Shown here: piece by piece, positions 1-8,051 of the stretch
Numbering within the stretch: position 1 is the first letter of the stretch
How the letters are laid out: the number at the start of each line of letters is the position of its first letter
Assembly (NCBI GenBank): GCA_902760955.1
Contig: CACWIG010000003.1
Location: forward strand, 1 to 64,000
Direction: 5' to 3'
Length of the DNA: 64,000 nucleotides
From: an uncultured Ruminococcus sp.
Lineage (GTDB): Bacteria; Bacillota; Clostridia; Monoglobales; Monoglobaceae
Notes under the pieces: model-generated
Database searches by the model: none
Told to the model about the DNA's origin: nothing
The model's input: only the letters and a program-made list of their open reading frames with translations
Made by a program: the position numbers and the translations under genes

Positions 1-744
1 AAACTGCTTGGTGCCGATGTGGTGCCTGTTACAACGGGTACAGCAACTCTTAAAGATGCGGTGTCAGAGGCTATGCGTGAGTGGACAAAGCGTATTGATG
101 ACACTCACTATTGCCTTGGCTCTGTTATGGGACCGCACCCATTCCCGACAATTGTCCGTGATTTTCAGGCGGTGATTTCAAGGGAAACAAAGGCACAGAT
201 TTTAGAAAAGGAAGGACGTTTGCCTGATACAGTGATTGCCTGTGTGGGCGGAGGCTCAAATGCAATCGGCAGTTTTTATCATTTTATTCCCGATGCGTCG
301 GTAAAGCTCATAGGCTGTGAGGCGGCAGGCAGAGGAATAGACACCTTTGAAACAGCCGCAACGGTCAATACAGGCAAATTGGGAATATTCCACGGAATGA
401 AGTCCTACTTCTGTCAGGACGAGTATGGTCAGATAGCACCTGTTTATTCCATATCGGCAGGACTTGACTATCCCGGTGTCGGACCCGAACACGCCAACCT
501 TCACGATATTGGCAGAGCGGAGTATGTTCCCGTAACAGACGAAGAAGCGGTTTGTGCTTTTGAATATCTATCCAGGGTTGAGGGTATTATACCTGCGATA
601 GAGTCTGCTCACGCGGTGGCACACGCGATTAAAATTGCACCAACAATGGATAAAGATAAAATAATAGTAATTACGATTTCGGGACGCGGAGACAAGGACT
701 GTGCCCAGATTGCAAGATACAGGGGGGTAGATATCTATGAGTAG
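1..744 (+). CDS. trpB: Tryptophan synthase beta chain, C-terminal part (start lies outside the window)
   Basis: TrpB joins indole, channelled from TrpA, to L-serine with pyridoxal phosphate to make tryptophan. The reading frame is open from base 1, so the N-terminal part with the PLP lysine is missing. The visible part has the PLP-phosphate loop GGGSNAIG and the C-terminal SGRGDKD segment typical of TrpB. It ends 8 bases inside trpA (ATGAGTAG overlap), which indicates translational coupling and the usual trpBA order at the end of a trp operon. Identification is firm; only the 5' end is lacking. Confidence 0.96.
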   Translation, partial: KLLGADVVPVTTGTATLKDAVSEAMREWTKRIDDTHYCLGSVMGPHPFPTIVRDFQAVISRETKAQILEKEGRLPDTVIACVGGGSNAIGSFYHFIPDASVKLIGCEAAGRGIDTFETAATVNTGKLGIFHGMKSYFCQDEYGQIAPVYSISAGLDYPGVGPEHANLHDIGRAEYVPVTDEEAVCAFEYLSRVEGIIPAIESAHAVAHAIKIAPTMDKDKIIVITISGRGDKDCAQIARYRGVDIYE

Positions 745-1507
745 AATAAAATCAGCATTTGAAAACGGCAAGGCGTTTATTCCGTTTATAACCTGCGGAG
801 ATCCTGACCTTGAAACAACAGAAAAGGCAGTCCGTGCTGCTGCGGAAAACGGAGCCGATTTGATAGAGTTGGGAATTCCGTTTTCAGACCCGACGGCAGA
901 AGGCCCTGTTATTCAAGGTGCGAATTTCAGAGCCTTGGCAAACGGTACAACAACGGATAAGATTTTTGATATGGTAAAAAACATTCGCAAGGATATTAAT
1001 GTTCCTATGGTTTTTATGACTTATGCAAATGTGGTATTTTCCTACGGAGCGGAGAAGTTTATTTCAATATGCAATCAGATTGGTATTGACGGACTTATTT
1101 TACCTGATTTGCCCTTTGAAGAAAAAGACGAATTTTTACCAATATGCCGTAAATATGATGTAGACTTGATTTCACTTGTTGCACCTACATCAGCCAACCG
1201 CATTGAAATGATTAGCCGCCAGGCAGAAGGGTTTATTTACATAGTTTCAAGCCTTGGTGTAACAGGGACAAGAAGCGAAATATCAACGGACTTAGAAACG
1301 CTTGTATCTATGGTGCGTAAGAATACTGATGTTCCGTGTGCCATTGGGTTTGGAATATCAACACCTGAGCAAGCGAAAAAAATGGCAGACATAGCAGACG
1401 GGGCAATTGTCGGCTCGGCAGTTGTTAAAATAATTGAAGAATACGGCAGAGATGCCGCAAAACACGTAGGTGAATTTGTGAAGAGTATGAAGCAAGCCAT
1501 ATCCTAA
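737..1507 (+). CDS. trpA: Tryptophan synthase alpha chain
   Basis: TrpA cleaves indole-3-glycerol phosphate to indole and glyceraldehyde 3-phosphate and passes indole to TrpB. The 256-aa length is normal for the family. The TIM-barrel signature ELGIPFSDP (residues 44-52) contains the catalytic Glu44. The second catalytic residue, Asp60 of the Salmonella enzyme in the motif ADGP, is Glu55 here (AEGP). I believe this variant occurs in other gut Firmicutes. The phosphate-binding end GFGIS and GSAVV segments are present. Translation is coupled to trpB by an 8-base overlap. No T-run terminator follows directly; an inverted-repeat element begins one base after the stop. Confidence 0.97.
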   Translation: MSRIKSAFENGKAFIPFITCGDPDLETTEKAVRAAAENGADLIELGIPFSDPTAEGPVIQGANFRALANGTTTDKIFDMVKNIRKDINVPMVFMTYANVVFSYGAEKFISICNQIGIDGLILPDLPFEEKDEFLPICRKYDVDLISLVAPTSANRIEMISRQAEGFIYIVSSLGVTGTRSEISTDLETLVSMVRKNTDVPCAIGFGISTPEQAKKMADIADGAIVGSAVVKIIEEYGRDAAKHVGEFVKSMKQAIS

Positions 1508-1797
1508 GGGTGAAAGTACAAATCCGAACCTGCCAAAAACAATTAATTTAGGCATCTTTCGGCTTGTCGTCTTTGATAGGCGTCAGCCTATCTGCATCCT
1601 CCGCAGCCTATCTGCATCCTCCGCACCAAAATCTGCTCAAAATTACTATGTTTTTGGTCGGAGAATTTTGAAAGAGGAAATTTATGATTTATCAAGGCAA
1701 AAGCGGAGGTAATCCTGACGGATTGCCGAGCATTTTAACGCAGATAAAACGTAAATTTCCTCTTTCAAAATCACGGTTCGGGTTTATACTATCACCC
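1508..1797. repeat. ~290-bp inverted-repeat element downstream of trpA
   Basis: The ends are 23-bp inverted arms (1508-1530 and 1775-1797) matching at 20 of 23 positions. Two of the three mismatches could form G-U pairs in RNA. A second, perfect 20-bp inverted pair lies inside (1665-1684 and 1752-1771). Between them are smaller hairpins, including GATAGGC-GTCA-GCCTATC near 1575-1592 and GGTAATCC-TGAC-GGATTGCC near 1708-1727, and a short tandem duplication containing CTATCTGCATCCTCCGC. It holds no believable gene. It may be a miniature mobile element or a large structured RNA end of the trp transcript. Confidence 0.6.
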
Positions 1798-1867
1798 TAA
1801 TTGCCTGTGACAGCTGTGAATAAGGTAAAGCGATGATTTTGGTTTGAGTAATTGCCTAAAGCTCATA

Positions 1868-1895
1868 TGTAGGGGACGGCGTCCCCGACGTCCCG
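1868..1895 (+). repeat. TGTAGGG-type hairpin repeat (GGGACG family)
   Basis: After the constant leader TGTAGGG comes an imperfect hairpin, GGGACGGCG-TCCC-CGACGTCCC. The same unit recurs at 2102, 3468 and 4514 with one or two changes, so it is a dispersed intergenic repeat rather than unique sequence. Confidence 0.7.
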
Positions 1896-1943
1896 TAAAA
1901 TCGTACTGCAATAATTTTTTAATTGATGGGAAAACGAAATGGC

Positions 1944-2096
1944 GGCAGGAGCAAGCACCTGCCCTACAAAAATCGAAATAATTTTTTGAATTATTTGCCC
2001 AAAGCCCATACAGTCGCCAAGCCCGACTGATATGTGAAAAATTATTTCGGATTTTATGCATCATTGTACCTGGTAGGGCAGGGGCTTGCTCCTGCC
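1944..2096. repeat. Composite repeat: inverted GGCAGG hairpins flanking a structured core
   Basis: Two TGTAGGG-type units of the GGCAGG class (1944-1966 reversed, 2074-2096 forward) form 23-bp inverted arms with one mismatch. They enclose the structured core listed at 1974-2049. The same core is flanked by related hairpins near 11,030 and 20,630. The interval has no gene. Confidence 0.65.
1974..2049. repeat. Structured repeat core, copy 1
   Basis: An outer stem (CGAAATAATTTTT pairing with AAAAATTATTTCG) encloses the conserved string TGCCCAAAGCCCATA and an inner hairpin CAGTCG-CCAAGCC-CGACTG. The two other copies in this window keep the pairing while changing the bases, which supports a conserved folded structure. 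Confidence 0.6.
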
Positions 2097-2101
2097 TAAT
2101 T

Positions 2102-2129
2102 TGTAGGGGACGGCGTCCTCGACGTCCCG
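2102..2129 (+). repeat. TGTAGGG-type hairpin repeat (GGGACG family)
   Basis: This is a second copy of the unit at 1868. The downstream string CCCGTAAAA-CGTACTGCAATAA is shared with the first copy, so the repeated unit extends about 35 bp beyond the hairpin. Confidence 0.65.
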
Positions 2130-2234
2130 TAAAACCGTACTGCAATAATTTTTTCATTGCAGTACGGCTGTGTTAATTGCACAACATTATGTACGATAGT
2201 GCAAAAAATATTGAATATATGACAAGGCTGTAAC

Positions 2235-2263
2235 TTGAAAAGTATGTTGCAATGTGATAAAAT
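2235..2263 (+). promoter_or_regulatory. Predicted sigma-A promoter of the kinase-like gene
   Basis: TTGAAA (2235-2240) and TAAAAT (2258-2263) are separated by 17 bp. They lie about 35 bp upstream of the start codon of the gene at 2298, with no other gene between. Confidence 0.55.
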
Positions 2264-2297
2264 ACTAAAATGAATTTTATATAGAGGGGGAAGTGTG

Positions 2298-3371
2298 ATG
2301 AGCGTAGATTTTAACGCTGTCCTTTCAAAGTTTAGTATTGAGTCTAAAATAAGTGATTACGGCAATGGTCATATAAATGATACATATTGTACCGAAACAC
2401 CTAAATATATTTTGCAGAGAATAAATACGGATATATTTAAAAATCCTTATGAATTAATGGAAAATATAGAAAATGTTACTCAGTTTATTCGCAAGAAGGT
2501 GGAAGAGCGAGGCGGAGATCCCGACAGAGAAACCTTGACCATTATGAAGACCGTTTCAGGCGATAATTACTATAAATTGGACGACAACAACTTCTTCAGG
2601 GTATACAAATTTATAAGTGATACAAAAACAGTTGAGAATGATAAGACCTACGACGATTTATATAATGCAGGGATAGGCTTTGGCAGATTTCAGAGAATGC
2701 TTGATGATTTTCCCGTTGATGTATTGCACGAAACCATTGTGGACTTTCACAATACTCCCAAAAGGGTTGAGAACTTGAAAAAGGCGATTGCCGAAGACAA
2801 AATGGGACGTGTAAAGGAAGTGAAAGCAGATATAGATTTTGCACTTGAATGTGCAGAGTTTGCGGATGTTGTTACAAACGGAATTGCAAGCGGTGATATT
2901 CCTGTCAGGGTAACTCATAATGATACTAAAATAAACAATATACTATTTGATGCCAATACAGGTGAGGCTGTTGCTGTAATTGATTTGGATACAGTTATGC
3001 AGGGCAGTGCATTGTACGATTTTGGCGATGCATTGAGGATGGGTGCATCAACAGCGGCAGAAGATGAGGTTAATCTGGATATTGTCAATTTTGATATTGA
3101 GGCATTTGAGGCATTTGCAAAAGGTTTTTTAGCAGAGACCAAAGATGTATTGACAAAAACAGAAATTGAGCTTTTGCCCTTTTCCGTTAAGCTGTTGACC
3201 TATGAATGCGGAATAAGATTTTTGACAGACTACTTAGAGGGTGACACATATTTTAAAATACACAGACCTTCACACAATATTGACAGAGCAAGAAATCAGT
3301 TCAGGCTTGTAAGGGAAATGGCTGACAATGAAGCTCGTATGAGTGATGTAATTAGAGAAATATGCAAATAA
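2298..3371 (+). CDS. Phosphotransferase (aminoglycoside/choline kinase fold), NahK-like sugar kinase
   Basis: The protein has the APH-type kinase fold. It shows the catalytic Brenner motif THNDTKINN (about residues 206-214) and the metal-binding DLD at 230-232. The overall pattern, 357 aa with N-terminal GxGHINDTY, resembles N-acetylhexosamine 1-kinase (NahK), which phosphorylates GlcNAc/GalNAc at C1 in host-glycan salvage. The substrate here is an inference. The ATG at 2298 is preferred to a GTG at 2295 because GAGGGGG sits 7 bases upstream. It appears to be a single-gene unit with its own promoter and a terminator-like stem downstream. Confidence 0.75.
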   Translation: MSVDFNAVLSKFSIESKISDYGNGHINDTYCTETPKYILQRINTDIFKNPYELMENIENVTQFIRKKVEERGGDPDRETLTIMKTVSGDNYYKLDDNNFFRVYKFISDTKTVENDKTYDDLYNAGIGFGRFQRMLDDFPVDVLHETIVDFHNTPKRVENLKKAIAEDKMGRVKEVKADIDFALECAEFADVVTNGIASGDIPVRVTHNDTKINNILFDANTGEAVAVIDLDTVMQGSALYDFGDALRMGASTAAEDEVNLDIVNFDIEAFEAFAKGFLAETKDVLTKTEIELLPFSVKLLTYECGIRFLTDYLEGDTYFKIHRPSHNIDRARNQFRLVREMADNEARMSDVIREICK

Positions 3372-3372
3372 T

Positions 3373-3523
3373 AAAAAGAGGCTGTTTAAAAAGTTTAACA
3401 TAGCGGTATGTCAGAAACCGCCAATACCTACATTTTATATCATATTTAAATATGATACATAATATGTTGTAGGGGACGGCGTCCTCGACGTCCCGAAAAT
3501 TACTTTTTTAACAGCCTCTTTTT
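3373..3523. terminator. Bidirectional terminator split by a repeat
   Basis: The arms 3373-3394 and 3502-3523 (AAAAAGAGGCTGTTT... / ...AACAGCCTCTTTTT) pair over 22 bp with one mismatch and end in T-runs in both directions. This suits the convergent genes at 2298 and 3533. The ~107-bp loop contains a TGTAGGG hairpin unit, as if the repeat was inserted into the terminator loop. Confidence 0.65.
3468..3495 (+). repeat. TGTAGGG-type hairpin repeat (GGGACG family)
   Basis: Its sequence is nearly identical to the unit at 2102, and it sits within the loop of the terminator at 3373-3523. Confidence 0.65.
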
Positions 3524-3532
3524 TGGTGCTTG

Positions 3533-4339
3533 TTATTTTGCCTCTTTTGCAAACTCGCCCGATAAGTTAAAGGCGTGGTTCATAGGACCGCTGCCCTTGC
3601 CTAAATCAAGCATAGCATTGAGTGCACCCGATATGTATGCCTTAGCGCCTTTAACTGCGTCGCATATGTCAAAGCCCTTGGCAAGATTTGCGGCAATAGC
3701 ACTTGAAAGTGTGCAACCCGTTCCGTGTGTGTTGGGATTGTCAATCCTATCGCCCTTAAACCAAATAAGATTTTGGTTAATATACAATAAGTCGTTTGCA
3801 TCGTTTATACTGTGACCGCCCTTGCACAGAACAGCACAATTATATCTTTCGCCTATAAGTTTTGCGGCGGTTTCCATATCATTTATGTCTTTAATTTTTA
3901 TTCCTGACAGAACTTCTGCCTCAGGTATGTTTGGTGTGATGAGTGTTGCAATGGGCAACAATTTAGTTTTCAGAGTTTCAATTGCGTTGTCATTTATAAG
4001 TTTTGCTCCGCTGGTTGCAATCATTACAGGGTCAACAACAATGTTTTTGGCAGACAGAGCGGATAGACTGTCGGCTATGGTTTCAATCAGCTCAGATGAG
4101 GCGACCATACCGATTTTTACAGCATCAGGACGTATGTCGCTGAATACTGCGTCGATTTGCTTTTTTAAAAAGTCTGCAGGAACCTCCATAATTCCAGAAA
4201 CACCTGTTGTGTTTTGAGCAGTAAGTGCCGTTATGGCACTCATAGCATAAACGCCATTCATAGTCATAGTCTTTATATCTGCTTGAATACCTGCACCCCC
4301 GCAGGAGTCACTGCCTGCGATTGATAATGCTGTTTTCAT
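3533..4339 (-). CDS. thiD: Hydroxymethylpyrimidine/phosphomethylpyrimidine kinase
   Basis: ThiD phosphorylates HMP and HMP-phosphate to HMP-PP for thiamine synthesis; some homologues also act as pyridoxine kinases. The ribokinase-type fold is shown by SIAGSDSCGGAGIQAD near the N-terminus and the catalytic anion-hole motif THGTGCTLSSA near residue 210. The length of 268 aa is normal. The start at 4339 is chosen because AGAGGTG lies 5-6 bases upstream; the earlier in-frame GTG falls inside that ribosome binding site. No TPP riboswitch or other thi gene is seen next to it, so it may serve salvage. Confidence 0.92.
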   Translation of the reverse strand: MKTALSIAGSDSCGGAGIQADIKTMTMNGVYAMSAITALTAQNTTGVSGIMEVPADFLKKQIDAVFSDIRPDAVKIGMVASSELIETIADSLSALSAKNIVVDPVMIATSGAKLINDNAIETLKTKLLPIATLITPNIPEAEVLSGIKIKDINDMETAAKLIGERYNCAVLCKGGHSINDANDLLYINQNLIWFKGDRIDNPNTHGTGCTLSSAIAANLAKGFDICDAVKGAKAYISGALNAMLDLGKGSGPMNHAFNLSGEFAKEAK

Positions 4340-4579
4340 TTTTATCACCTCTTGTTTTTTCGGAACGATGTGGGCATCGTTGATAATTAATAATGAATAG
4401 TGAATAATTTAGGATAATTTTCGCTCTTGAGCGAAAATTCACAACAATTATTAATTATTCAATATTCATTTTTCATTATATTTTGTAGGGCAGGGGCTTG
4501 CTCCTGCCGAATTTGTAGGGGACGGCGTCCCCGACGTCCCGAATCGCCTGTTTGAAAAAATATTTTGAATTGTGGTTGA
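4340..4579. other. Gene-free interval with repeats
   Basis: The interval holds AT-rich inverted sequences around 4380-4470, including a small hairpin (ATTTTCGCTC-TT-GAGCGAAAAT), followed by the two TGTAGGG units at 4484-4541. I see no gene or clear promoter other than the thiD ribosome binding site. Confidence 0.5.
4484..4541 (+). repeat. Two adjacent TGTAGGG-type hairpins (GGCAGG and GGGACG classes)
   Basis: A GGCAGG-class unit (4484-4508) is followed after 5 bp by a GGGACG-class unit (4514-4541). Both keep the same leader and the same architecture: a 6-bp stem, one mismatch, then 2 bp and a short loop. Confidence 0.65.
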
Positions 4580-5242
4580 TTACTTTGAAGAAACACAATT
4601 CCAAAAAGAATTAAAGTCTGTGTAATCCTCCATAAAATAGTCTGCGGTTGCAATAATTTCACTTCTGTCGTTTATACTTGTGGCATCAGATACGCCAACC
4701 GTAATAAAACCTGCAGACTTCGCCGACTTAACTGCGAATATAACATCTTCAATCACAACTGTTTGATTTGGTGATGTATTCATATAATCGGCCACCTGAT
4801 GATATATATATGATTCCCGTTTGTTGGTGTTAAATTCTTTGCAAGAGAATATCCGCTTAAAGTATTTGTAAATATCAAGCCTTGTAAAAGCTGATTTTAA
4901 AAGCTCAATATCAGATGAGGTTGCAACGCACATAGGAATTTGACGTTGGTGCAGTTCCTCTAAAAATTCTTTTACTCCTTTTTTAAGCTTTACATCTTCT
5001 TTGTAAAACTGCGAAATAATTGCAAACATACCATCTTCAATTTCGCTTTTTGAAAAGCTTAGATTATAATGATTTTTAATATGTTCACAGCCCTCTTGCA
5101 TAGATAAATGAAATAACTCTTTTGCAAGAGTAGGTTCTGCCTCAATGTTCAGACTTTTCAAATACCGAACGCCGACCTCCTGCCAAATACCCATAGAGTC
5201 TATCAGTGTCCCATCAGCATCAAAAATTATTCCTTTAATCAT
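4580..5242 (-). CDS. HAD-superfamily hydrolase (beta-phosphoglucomutase/phosphatase-like)
   Basis: The catalytic motif I FDADGTLID (Asp8 nucleophile, Asp10), motif II Thr/Ser in CVATSSD and the motif IV region VIEDV identify a HAD subfamily I phosphatase or phosphoglucomutase with a helical cap (residues ~17-85). The length of 220 aa is typical. The substrate cannot be read from sequence. It lies 34 bp after the DUF4330-like gene on the same strand and is probably cotranscribed with it. Confidence 0.85.
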   Translation of the reverse strand: MIKGIIFDADGTLIDSMGIWQEVGVRYLKSLNIEAEPTLAKELFHLSMQEGCEHIKNHYNLSFSKSEIEDGMFAIISQFYKEDVKLKKGVKEFLEELHQRQIPMCVATSSDIELLKSAFTRLDIYKYFKRIFSCKEFNTNKRESYIYHQVADYMNTSPNQTVVIEDVIFAVKSAKSAGFITVGVSDATSINDRSEIIATADYFMEDYTDFNSFWNCVSSK

Positions 5243-5276
5243 AAATGTCTACCGCCTTTTCGGATTGGTGCCAAAT

Positions 5277-5696
5277 TTATCTTATATCATTTATATACAC
5301 GTCAAAAACAGAGTCACCGACAATCAGACTAAAGCTTGAGCCTTTCAGATATACAGTGTCCCGAACCGATATGCCGTGGTCATTTTTTATGCCCTCAACA
5401 GACAGAGTTATTATTCCCTTGGACTTGTCAGAAGTTTCATCAATCGGTTGAATTTCGGAACTTACAACCTTGCCAAGCTCTGTGCCTGAGGTACCATCTA
5501 TACATTCGCTGTCGGGCGATACACCATATAACAAATCATTCGGTGCCTCGTTACATACACATACTACCTCAAATTTTTTAACGTCATTGTTACTGCCTTG
5601 AACTATTTTATATACCAATGCTATCAGACTTAGTATAACCAAGGCTATTATAATTAAATCTATTAAGTTAAACTTCCATATAATTTTTTTATCCAT
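5277..5696 (-). CDS. Membrane-anchored DUF4330-like protein
   Basis: This 139-aa protein has one N-terminal transmembrane helix (about residues 11-30, FNLIDLIIIALVILSLIAL). A small beta-rich extracytoplasmic domain follows, with the closing pattern GDSVFDVYINDIR. The layout matches DUF4330-type proteins of unknown function. The ribosome binding site AGGAGA is 6 bases upstream. It leads a two-gene unit with the HAD hydrolase and is divergent from the ParB-like gene. Function is unknown. Confidence 0.65.
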   Translation of the reverse strand: MDKKIIWKFNLIDLIIIALVILSLIALVYKIVQGSNNDVKKFEVVCVCNEAPNDLLYGVSPDSECIDGTSGTELGKVVSSEIQPIDETSDKSKGIITLSVEGIKNDHGISVRDTVYLKGSSFSLIVGDSVFDVYINDIR

Positions 5697-5844
5697 AATT
5701 ATCTCCTATCTTTTTTATATTATAAACTATATTGTTTTTTATTACAAGTGTATTTTATTGTTTAATTTTATAATCTGCTGTCAATTTATATTATATATGG
5801 TAGGCACAAATGTGTATATGTCATAATTTGTATATGGAAATATT

Positions 5845-5874
5845 TTGCATTTATACCATATATTGTGATAAAAT
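5845..5874 (+). promoter_or_regulatory. Predicted promoter of the ParB-like gene
   Basis: TTGCAT (5845-5850) and TAAAAT (5869-5874) are spaced by 18 bp, about 65 bp upstream of the start codon. The region is very AT-rich, so chance matches are possible. Confidence 0.35.
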
Positions 5875-5939
5875 ATAGATAAAGATACAATAACATATGA
5901 AAAAACATCATAGGGATAAAATATAAGGAGGAAAATAAA

Positions 5940-6824
5940 ATGTTGTTAGATTACAAAGGAGAAACTGAAATCAGAGAGATAGAGAGGCGAAATCCTGTTG
6001 CGGAAATGGCGGTGGCAAGCCGAAACTTTACAAAGTGCGGAGATGTAAGAACCATACCCATTAAAAATATTGCCCCCAATCCAAATCAGCCCCGAAGGGA
6101 ATTTGATAAGGCGGCACTTCAGGACTTGGCGATATCTATTATGGAGTATGGGTTGATGCAGCCGATAACAGTAAGGCAGACAGGACCCTTTGATTATGAG
6201 CTTATTGCAGGGGAGAGAAGATTGACCGCGTGCAAAAGTCTTGGTATGACTTATATTCCTGCCATAGTTATGAAGGCCGATGATACAGATAGTGCAATTC
6301 TCGCTCTTGTGGAGAACATACAAAGAGAGAATTTGAATTACATAGAGGAGGCAGAGGCTTACTGTACACTGATAGAAGAACACGGACTTACTCAGGAGGA
6401 GCTTGCCGACAAGCTGGGAAAAGGACAGTCCACCATTGCAAATAAAATAAGAATACTGAGGTTATCGCCTGAGATACGAAAGATTTTATCAGAGAACTCA
6501 TTGACCGAGAGGCACGCAAGGGCTTTGCTTAAATTGCCCGAGGAAAGACAAAGGCTTAGAGTTTTAAAGATTATCACCGACAGGGGATTAAATGTTGCTA
6601 AAACAGAGGAGCTTATAGACAGGCTTTTAAGCAGTGATGAAATACCGAGGGTTGAGCCGAGAAATATGAAAGTCTTTAAGGACTTAAGAATATTTACCAA
6701 TACAATTAAGCAGGCGGTTGATATGATGAAGAAGTCGGGAATTGCGGCAAAGGCTAAAAAGTGTGAAAACGATAAGTTTATTGAATACACTATAATAATA
6801 CCTAAAAACACTGATGAAATGTAA
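5940..6824 (+). CDS. Orphan ParB/Noc-family DNA-binding CTPase
   Basis: ParB/Noc proteins bind a palindromic site, clamp on DNA using CTP and act in chromosome segregation or nucleoid occlusion. The N-terminal CTP-binding ParB domain has IAPNPNQPRREF (~40-52), the GERR box in AGERRLTACK (~90) and ENIQRENL (~123). A helix-turn-helix follows (LTQEELADKLGKGQSTIANKIRIL, ~145-168). Length is 294 aa and RBS GGAGG lies 8 bases before ATG. No parA is adjacent, which fits Noc or an orphan Spo0J better than a parAB pair. I saw no convincing parS or Noc site in the window. Confidence 0.82.
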   Translation: MLLDYKGETEIREIERRNPVAEMAVASRNFTKCGDVRTIPIKNIAPNPNQPRREFDKAALQDLAISIMEYGLMQPITVRQTGPFDYELIAGERRLTACKSLGMTYIPAIVMKADDTDSAILALVENIQRENLNYIEEAEAYCTLIEEHGLTQEELADKLGKGQSTIANKIRILRLSPEIRKILSENSLTERHARALLKLPEERQRLRVLKIITDRGLNVAKTEELIDRLLSSDEIPRVEPRNMKVFKDLRIFTNTIKQAVDMMKKSGIAAKAKKCENDKFIEYTIIIPKNTDEM

Positions 6825-6878
6825 AGGATTATAAATGTATATTATTTGTTAAAAAAGTTTGAAATTTTTTATTTTTGC

Positions 6879-6907
6879 TTGACATCGGGCAAATATTACC
6901 TTATGAT
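6879..6907 (+). promoter_or_regulatory. Strong sigma-A promoter of asnA with overlapping inverted repeat
   Basis: TTGACA (6879-6884) and TATGAT (6902-6907) are spaced by 17 bp. An inverted repeat TTACCT-N11-AGGTAA (6896-6901 and 6913-6918) straddles the -10 box and the likely start of transcription, a position where a repressor would block RNA polymerase. Confidence 0.7.
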
Positions 6908-6952
6908 AAATGAGGTAAGGTTTTTATCGCTAAAGTATCGGAGGTAATTATA

Positions 6953-7960
6953 GTGAGCAAGACAGTAATACCTGAGGGGTATAAATCATCACTTGAGATG
7001 TATGATACACAATCAGCCATAGAGTTCATAAAAAAGAATTTTGTTCAGCACTTTACACAGGCGTTGAACTTACGCAGAGTTACGGCACCGCTCTTTGTCA
7101 CAACAGATAGTGGATTAAACGATAACTTAAACGGAGTTGAAAGACCTGTGTCCTTTGATATTCCTGATGCCAATGCTGATGCACAGGTTGTTCATTCCCT
7201 TGCAAAGTGGAAGAGAATGGCACTTAAAAAATATGATTTCAATATGGGCAAGGGCCTTTATACGGATATGAATGCAATCAGACGTGATGAAGAACTTGAC
7301 AACGTCCATTCAATTTATGTTGACCAATGGGATTGGTGTAAGATTATATCAAGGGAACAGAGAAATGTTGACTTTTTAAAAGAAACAGTAAAGCAAATTG
7401 TGTTTGCCCTCTGTGACACTCTTGACGAGTTAAAGCGTTCTTACCCTGCGGTAAACGTCAATATAAACAGAAATATAAAGTTCATAACCACTCAAGAGCT
7501 TGAGGATATGTATCCTGACAAAACACCTAAGGAAAGAGAAAATCTGATTACAGAGAAGTATAAGACAGTATTTATTATGCAGATAGGCGACTTGCTTGAG
7601 TCAGGTGAAAAGCACGACGGACGCGCTCCTGACTATGATGATTGGAAGTTAAACGGCGATATTTTTGTTTGGAATGATGTTTTAAATTCAGCATTTGAAA
7701 TATCATCAATGGGAATAAGAGTAGACGAAGCCTCTCTTGCCGAACAGCTTAAAAAAGCAAACTGCGAAGAACGCAGAGAGCTACCATTCCATAAGGCGTT
7801 GCTAAAGGGCGAACTTCCTCTTACAATAGGCGGTGGAATAGGTCAATCCAGAGTATGTATGCTTCTTTTGGGAAAGGCACACATAGGCGAGGTTCAATGC
7901 TCAATCTGGGATGATGAAACAATCGAAATCTGTGAAAAAGCAGGGGTTGTTCTGCTTTAA
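6953..7960 (+). CDS. asnA: Aspartate-ammonia ligase (asparagine synthetase A)
   Basis: AsnA makes asparagine from aspartate, ammonia and ATP; it belongs to the class II aminoacyl-tRNA-synthetase-like fold. Characteristic segments include SFDIPDANADAQVVHSLAKW, KGLYTDMNAIRRDE, VDQWDWCK and the C-terminal GGGIGQSR. At 335 aa it is full length. It starts with GTG, 7 bases after GGAGGT. The PII-like protein downstream may form a nitrogen-related pair with it. Regulation by an unknown repressor is suggested by the inverted repeat on the promoter. Confidence 0.97.
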   Translation: MSKTVIPEGYKSSLEMYDTQSAIEFIKKNFVQHFTQALNLRRVTAPLFVTTDSGLNDNLNGVERPVSFDIPDANADAQVVHSLAKWKRMALKKYDFNMGKGLYTDMNAIRRDEELDNVHSIYVDQWDWCKIISREQRNVDFLKETVKQIVFALCDTLDELKRSYPAVNVNINRNIKFITTQELEDMYPDKTPKERENLITEKYKTVFIMQIGDLLESGEKHDGRAPDYDDWKLNGDIFVWNDVLNSAFEISSMGIRVDEASLAEQLKKANCEERRELPFHKALLKGELPLTIGGGIGQSRVCMLLLGKAHIGEVQCSIWDDETIEICEKAGVVLL

Positions 7961-8002
7961 TTTTCAGGGGCGGAGTTATGGTGTGATAAATCAATTTAAG
8001 CC

Positions 8003-8020
8003 GTGCGACATCTGTCGCAC
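8003..8020. other. Small perfect hairpin between asnA and the PII-like gene
   Basis: GTGCGACA-TC-TGTCGCAC is an 8-bp perfect stem with a 2-base loop and no T-run. It could be an attenuating or mRNA-stabilising stem, or the centre of an operator. Confidence 0.35.
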
Positions 8021-8051
8021 CATAATGAATATTTAAGTGCGGTGATAAAAT

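Noticed and set aside
1792-2157. 121-codon open frame on the minus strand downstream of trpA
   Set aside because: It runs through repeat units and its protein repeats the same string (RRGRRPLQ) because of the DNA repeats; it has no ribosome binding site.
4340-4480. TPP riboswitch upstream of thiD
   Set aside because: No conserved TPP-riboswitch core (such as CTGAGA) was found on the coding strand; the RBS is close to a repeat-filled region.
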